Positions 61,301-63,206 of a stretch of 63,206 bases of DNA are shown piece after piece (position 1 is the first letter of the stretch; the number at the start of each line of letters is the position of its first letter). Position numbers and translations under genes: made by a program. The notes beneath the pieces are model-generated. The model worked only from the letters and a program-made list of their open reading frames with translations, did no database searches and was not told the origin of the DNA. Source of the stretch: Azospirillum sp. TSH64 (GTDB taxonomy: Bacteria; Pseudomonadota; Alphaproteobacteria; Azospirillales; Azospirillaceae); the NCBI RefSeq assembly GCF_003116035.1, contig NZ_LGQW01000015.1, positions 6,766,555-6,829,760 on the forward strand. The letters run 5' to 3'.

Positions 61301-63206
61301 CACCTTGGGCACCACCGGCACAACCCTGCTGATCAATGGCATCGAGACATTGGCAGGGTCGGCCGGCACCGACGTCATCACATTGGGAGCGGGCGGCACC
61401 ACGATCCTGGCCGATCTGATCGAGACTCTCGTCGGCGGTACGGGGTTCGATCTGGTCATCCTCGGCACGTCCGGGTCCACCGTCTCCCTCTCGGCCATCG
61501 ACAGTCTGGCCGGCGGATCCGGGACCGATGTCATTGCCCTGGGCTCGGCCGGAAACACCCTGCTGTTGCGCGGTATCGAGACGCTGGCTGGCGGCAGCGG
61601 CACCGACGTCGTCACCCTTGGCGGCACCGGCAACACCCTGCTGGTTTCGGCTCTCGAAACGATTGCAGGCGGGGCGTCGCTCGACTCGATTTCGCTGGGC
61701 ACGGCGGGCAGCACCCTGTTTGCAACGGCTCTGGAGACGCTGACCGGCGGACTGGGCACCGATGTCGTGGCTCTCGGTTCGGCCGGCAACACCCTGTCCG
61801 TTTCCGGGCTCGAAACGATTGGCGGCGGCGGTGGAACCGACGTCGTAACCTTGGGCACTGCCGGCCACACCCTGCGGATCTCAGCCCTGGAGACGATCAC
61901 CGGCGCTGCGGGCACCGATGTCGTGACTCTCGGTTCCGCCGGCGGTACCCTGCTTGCCAATCTGCTGGAGACGATTGCCGGCGGCACCGGATCCGAGCTG
62001 ATCTTCCTTGGTTCGGCCGGCGGCACGGCCCTGGCGTCCGGGCTGGAGATGCTGATCGGCGGCGCCGGCACCGACATCGTCACGTTGGGCGACGGCGGCA
62101 ACACCACGCTGCTGCGCATGCTGGAGACGTTGACCGGTGGGGCCGGGCTGGACGCCATCACCATCGGCAACCGCGGCTCGACCATGCTGGCGTCGAACCT
62201 CGAGACGCTGGTCGGCGGAACCGCGCTGGACGTGATCGGGCTTGGTACCGGCGGCAACACGCTTCTGGTGTCGCAGCTGGAGACGCTGACCGGCGGGGCC
62301 GGGCTGGACATCGTGACGCTCGCCACCGCCGGCTTCGACAGTGCGGCGGACATGAACCGGGTGTCGGGCACCAGCGGCAACACGCTGCTGGTTTCCGGTC
62401 TGGAGACGCTGACCGGGTCGAGCGGCAATGACGTGGTCTATCTCGGCTCGGCCGGCAACACACTGCTGGTGTCGGAGCTCGAGATCCTCGTCGGCGGGGC
62501 AGGCAACGACGCGGTGACGCTGGGCGATGGCGGCAACACCGTGCTGCTGCGCGGCATCGAGACGCTGACCGGCAGTGCCGGCACCGATCTGCTCTTGCTG
62601 GGCGACACCGGCAACACGGCGATGGTGTCGCTGTTCGAGACGATCACCGGCGGCACCGGCAATGACCTCATCACCCTCGCGGCGACCGGCAACACGCTGG
62701 TGGTGCTGGGTGTCGAGACGCTGGTCGGTGGGTCCGGCCTGGACGTGGTGACGTTGGGGTCCGGCGGCAGCACGCTGATGACCGTGGCGGTGGAAACGCT
62801 GATCGGCGGCAGCGGGCTCGACGTGGTGACGTTGGGCACCGGCGGCACGACGGTGCGGATCGTCGGCATCGAGTCCGTCATCGGCAACAGCGGGCGCGAC
62901 GTCGTCCAGCTGTCCGACGGCGGCGGCACCTTCGTCGTCAATCTGCTGGAGACGCTGGTCGGCAGTTCCGGCAACGACGTGGCGGTGGTCGGCGAACTTG
63001 GCGGCGGCTCGACCCTGCTGGTCGCCGGGCTGGAGATCCTCGTCGGCAATTCCGGCTCCGACATCGTCACGTTGAGCGACGGCGGCAACACCACGCTGCT
63101 GCGCATGCTGGAGACGCTGACCGGCGGGACCGGGCTGGACGCCATCACCATCGGCAACCGCGGCTCGACCATGCTGGCGTCGAACCTCGAGACGCTGGTC
63201 GGCGGA
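55356..63206 (+). CDS. Giant FG-GAP / RTX-like repeat protein, partial (3' end outside the window)
   Basis: An open frame of exactly 2617 codons runs from a GTG (55356, AGGGG about 10 bp upstream) to the window edge without a stop. Residues 1-260 hold five FG-GAP/VCBS-like repeats with DLDGDGDLD calcium loops. From about residue 268 to the edge, roughly ninety 26-residue units follow the pattern GIETLTGGAGTDVVTLGTAG then NTLLVS, each containing one GGxGxDxxx RTX-like nonapeptide. No N-terminal signal is seen, so type I secretion by a C-terminal signal is plausible. It is likely a surface adhesin or matrix protein. The antisense frames over the repeats are shadows. Confidence 0.88.
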   Translation, partial: MTTPTFTLVGTNSIGLSDIGDYAAPVLKDLDGDGDLDLLVGTKLGQTVYFANVGTTLAPTYSLQGTNLFGLSGFNTYARPSLVDIDGDGDLDLFIGSNNGGTQFYRNGGTSSSPTFSLEGTNLFGIVTGRYLAPTFADLDGDGDADLLMGDNSNGILLYRNNGTSSSPTFSLEGTNLFGMTAGDSFNGPVLVDLDGDGDLDLVNKDVVSINIGTTSSPTFSLVGTAVYGLVTGAYPMPALADLDGDGDLDALYGVSNGTLLYLRNIAPVVRTLADSGNTLTLSQINTLTGGAGTDVITLGNIGATFGVADVETLTGGVGTDVVTLGTAGNTILVSRLESVIGGGGTDVILLGTAGNSLLLGAAETLFGGTGTDVITLNLLGNTLSVTGIETVTGGNGTDVVTLGTAGSTMLVRLLETLTGGAGTDIVTFASGGNTTLVSDIETLIGGNAVDAVTLGTGGSTLLARLLETLIGGLGTDVVTLGAGGNSVLISVAETLTGGSGNDVVTLDAAGSTLLASRIETFIGGSGTDVIMLDTGGSTLLVRLLETLTGGAGTDVVTIGTGGSSVMVSDIETLTGGAGLDVVTLGTGGNTIVVWRIETLTGNSGTDVVTVRSGGASIMVQGIETLTGGNGLEVVTLSSSGNTMLVSTIETLTGGVGTDVVTLGTSGNTMLVSAIETLIGSAGTDVVTLGTGGNSVMVSGIETLTGGAGTDVIMLGTVGSTMLVTYIETLIGGTGTDTVILSTAGNTLSASSLETLTGGAGTDVIMLGTAGSTMLVTDIETVIADSGTDAVILGTAGSTLSVQGLEILTGGSGTDVVTLGSAGNTLLVSGIETLIGGAATDIVTLGAAGSTMLVSSVEVLTGGSGTDVVTLNSAGNTLLVSGIETLIGGAATDIVTLGAAGSTMLVSSVEVLTGGSGTDVVTLNSAGNTLLVSGIETLIGGAATDIVTLGTAGNTLTAIGFKTLTGGSGTDVITLGTAGSTMLVSRLETVLGGSGTDLILLDAAGSTLAVAAIETLTGSAGTDVVTLGNAGNTLSVTGIETLTGGAGTDVVTLGSAGSTMRVSALESLIGTAGANVITLGGTAGSTMTVSGLKTLTGGIGSDVITLGSAGNTTTALQIETLIGGTGIDIITLGSSGNTTLVSGLETLLGGVGIDIVTLGNTGNTIAVYSIETIIGGAGTDSVSLGSNGVRYSVSGVEFITAGGAGGTSILQLATQGNTATVSLVTTIVGDIGTDVITLGSTGVTTRVSDFETLTGGVGTDAVTIGTAGTTMLVSRLETLTGGSGTDVITIGTVGSTMLVRLLETLTGSVGTDVVTLGTGGNTLLIQAVETLIGGVATDVVTLGTGGVTVLARLLETLTGSADTDVVTLGTGGNTLLISAVETLTGSVATDVVTLGTAGNSLLASRIETLTGGAGTDVVTIGTLGSTMLVQLLETLTGGAGTDVVTLGSAGSTMMMSALESITGGAGIDIVTLSDAGSSFAVKQIDTLVGGAGSDIVNYMLSTTETITLSNIEAITASGSGTLTVQIGTGGGTLSVGNLDYVVGSSATDVVTLSGTYLVGVSNIETLIGTSSVDHSITLGTGGNTTLVVGLESLIGGVGTDVLMIGTAGSTMLVRLLETLTGGAGTDVVTFGTGGNSVMVSDIETLTGGAGLDVVALGSGGNTILVWRIETLTGNSGTDVVTVASGGASMIVQGIETLTGGNGLEIVTLGTSGNTMSVSAIESLTGGAGTDVVTLGTAGSTMLVAGIETLIGSAGTDVVTLGTAGNTLLVSGIETLTGSTGTDVVTLGAAGNTLSVAGIETLIGSAGTDVVTLGTAGNTLLTDAIETLIGGSGTDVVVIGTGGATIHVVNIETVIATGQTLHLSGLETLVSIFSADVIVLDDGGSTLSVSNQYRTILGSSASDVVTLATGGSTVLVERLETLTGSNGGDAVIVGTTGITLLATLLETIIGGVGTDVITLGGAGGTLLVDRLETLTGGSGTDIVTLGTTGTTLLINGIETLAGSAGTDVITLGAGGTTILADLIETLVGGTGFDLVILGTSGSTVSLSAIDSLAGGSGTDVIALGSAGNTLLLRGIETLAGGSGTDVVTLGGTGNTLLVSALETIAGGASLDSISLGTAGSTLFATALETLTGGLGTDVVALGSAGNTLSVSGLETIGGGGGTDVVTLGTAGHTLRISALETITGAAGTDVVTLGSAGGTLLANLLETIAGGTGSELIFLGSAGGTALASGLEMLIGGAGTDIVTLGDGGNTTLLRMLETLTGGAGLDAITIGNRGSTMLASNLETLVGGTALDVIGLGTGGNTLLVSQLETLTGGAGLDIVTLATAGFDSAADMNRVSGTSGNTLLVSGLETLTGSSGNDVVYLGSAGNTLLVSELEILVGGAGNDAVTLGDGGNTVLLRGIETLTGSAGTDLLLLGDTGNTAMVSLFETITGGTGNDLITLAATGNTLVVLGVETLVGGSGLDVVTLGSGGSTLMTVAVETLIGGSGLDVVTLGTGGTTVRIVGIESVIGNSGRDVVQLSDGGGTFVVNLLETLVGSSGNDVAVVGELGGGSTLLVAGLEILVGNSGSDIVTLSDGGNTTLLRMLETLTGGTGLDAITIGNRGSTMLASNLETLVGG
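56160..63206 (+). repeat. 78-bp tandem coding repeat array (about 90 units)
   Basis: The 78-bp (26-codon) period continues from about 56160 to the window edge with few irregular units, the clearest being at 59840-60010, around 60920-61050 and near 62320-62380. Units differ at synonymous and selected variable positions. Confidence 0.9.
57781..58204 (+). repeat. Recent 156-bp tandem duplication inside the array
   Basis: A two-unit, 156-bp block at 57781-57936 is repeated at 57937-58092 with very few changes, and a third partial copy runs from 58093 to about 58204. This near-identity contrasts with neighbouring units and shows recent unequal crossing-over or slippage. Confidence 0.85.

Noticed and set aside
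56111..63172. Series of long minus-strand open frames over the giant gene, with repeated Val-Pro-Ala-Pro-Pro-Val-Ser-Val-Ser patterns
   Set aside because: They all lie in one antisense register of the 78-bp coding repeats. The sense frame is open throughout with recognisable FG-GAP and RTX-like motifs, so the antisense frames are shadows.
55356..63206. CRISPR-like or minisatellite array
   Set aside because: The 78-bp period is a multiple of three, there are no unique spacers, and the units encode a conserved 26-residue motif, so this is a protein repeat.

Overview
The window is about 63 kb of very GC-rich DNA with tightly packed genes, many ATGA or GTGA start/stop overlaps and several GTG starts. 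Gene content and codon use suggest an alphaproteobacterium of the Rhodospirillales, most like Azospirillum. That placement is inferred from family resemblance, not from a search. No rRNA, tRNA, CRISPR array, transposase or integrase was seen.

Layout. (1) 1-1121: a DMT transporter behind a terminator. (2) 1427-3790: a probable type VI effector island, with a helical protein carrying a central hydrophobic hairpin, a DUF4280 PAAR-like tip and a YwqK/MORN-type protein. (3) 3792-17277, minus strand: one arm of a complete type VI secretion system (T6SS). In transcription order it holds a TPR-methyltransferase, a small helical protein, a J-domain protein, tssB, tssC, hcp, tssE, tssF, tssG, clpV and vgrG, then the YwqK-like gene. 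(4) 17436-34748, plus strand: the second arm. It holds a sensor-like membrane protein, a sensor plus multi-TM fusion, a PP2C/SpoIIE-like protein lacking key metal ligands, a lytic transglycosylase, two SPOR proteins, tssJ-like, tssK, tssL, tssM, tssA, a second hcp, a UPF0114/YqhA membrane protein and a pentameric ligand-gated ion channel homologue. (5) 34839-37169, minus strand: a protein with an HTH, a coiled coil and acidic repeats, and a pseudo-receiver/MarR regulator with a repeated operator-like motif upstream. (6) 37603-43480, plus strand: a five-gene overlapping module with the same sensor and sensor-MFS pair, followed by an ABC_sub_bind protein, a GNAT and an ATP-grasp ligase. (7) 43508-45223: two paralogous helical proteins, possibly T6SS cargo. 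(8) 45737-51695: a PHP/DUF3604-type hydrolase with an SsuABC/TauABC-type importer and a divergent GntR/HutC regulator. (9) 51949-63206: a truncated secreted-protein remnant, a TPR-glycosyltransferase, a TIGR03032-type protein, and the N-terminal 2617 codons of a giant protein made of five FG-GAP/VCBS repeats and about ninety 26-residue RTX-like repeats, open at the window edge.

How the parts fit. The two divergent arms supply the whole T6SS: sheath (TssBC), tube (two Hcps), spike (VgrG plus a PAAR-like tip), baseplate (TssEFGK, TssA), membrane complex (TssJLM) and recycling ATPase (ClpV). No Fha, PpkA, PppA or TagF is present here. Control may instead come from the sensor-like membrane proteins, the pseudophosphatase-like protein and the pseudo-receiver regulator. 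The best candidates for undescribed biology are the duplicated sensor / sensor-MFS module, with SpoIIE in one copy and an ABC-SBP/GNAT/ATP-grasp set in the other, and the ion channel translationally coupled to the T6SS operon.
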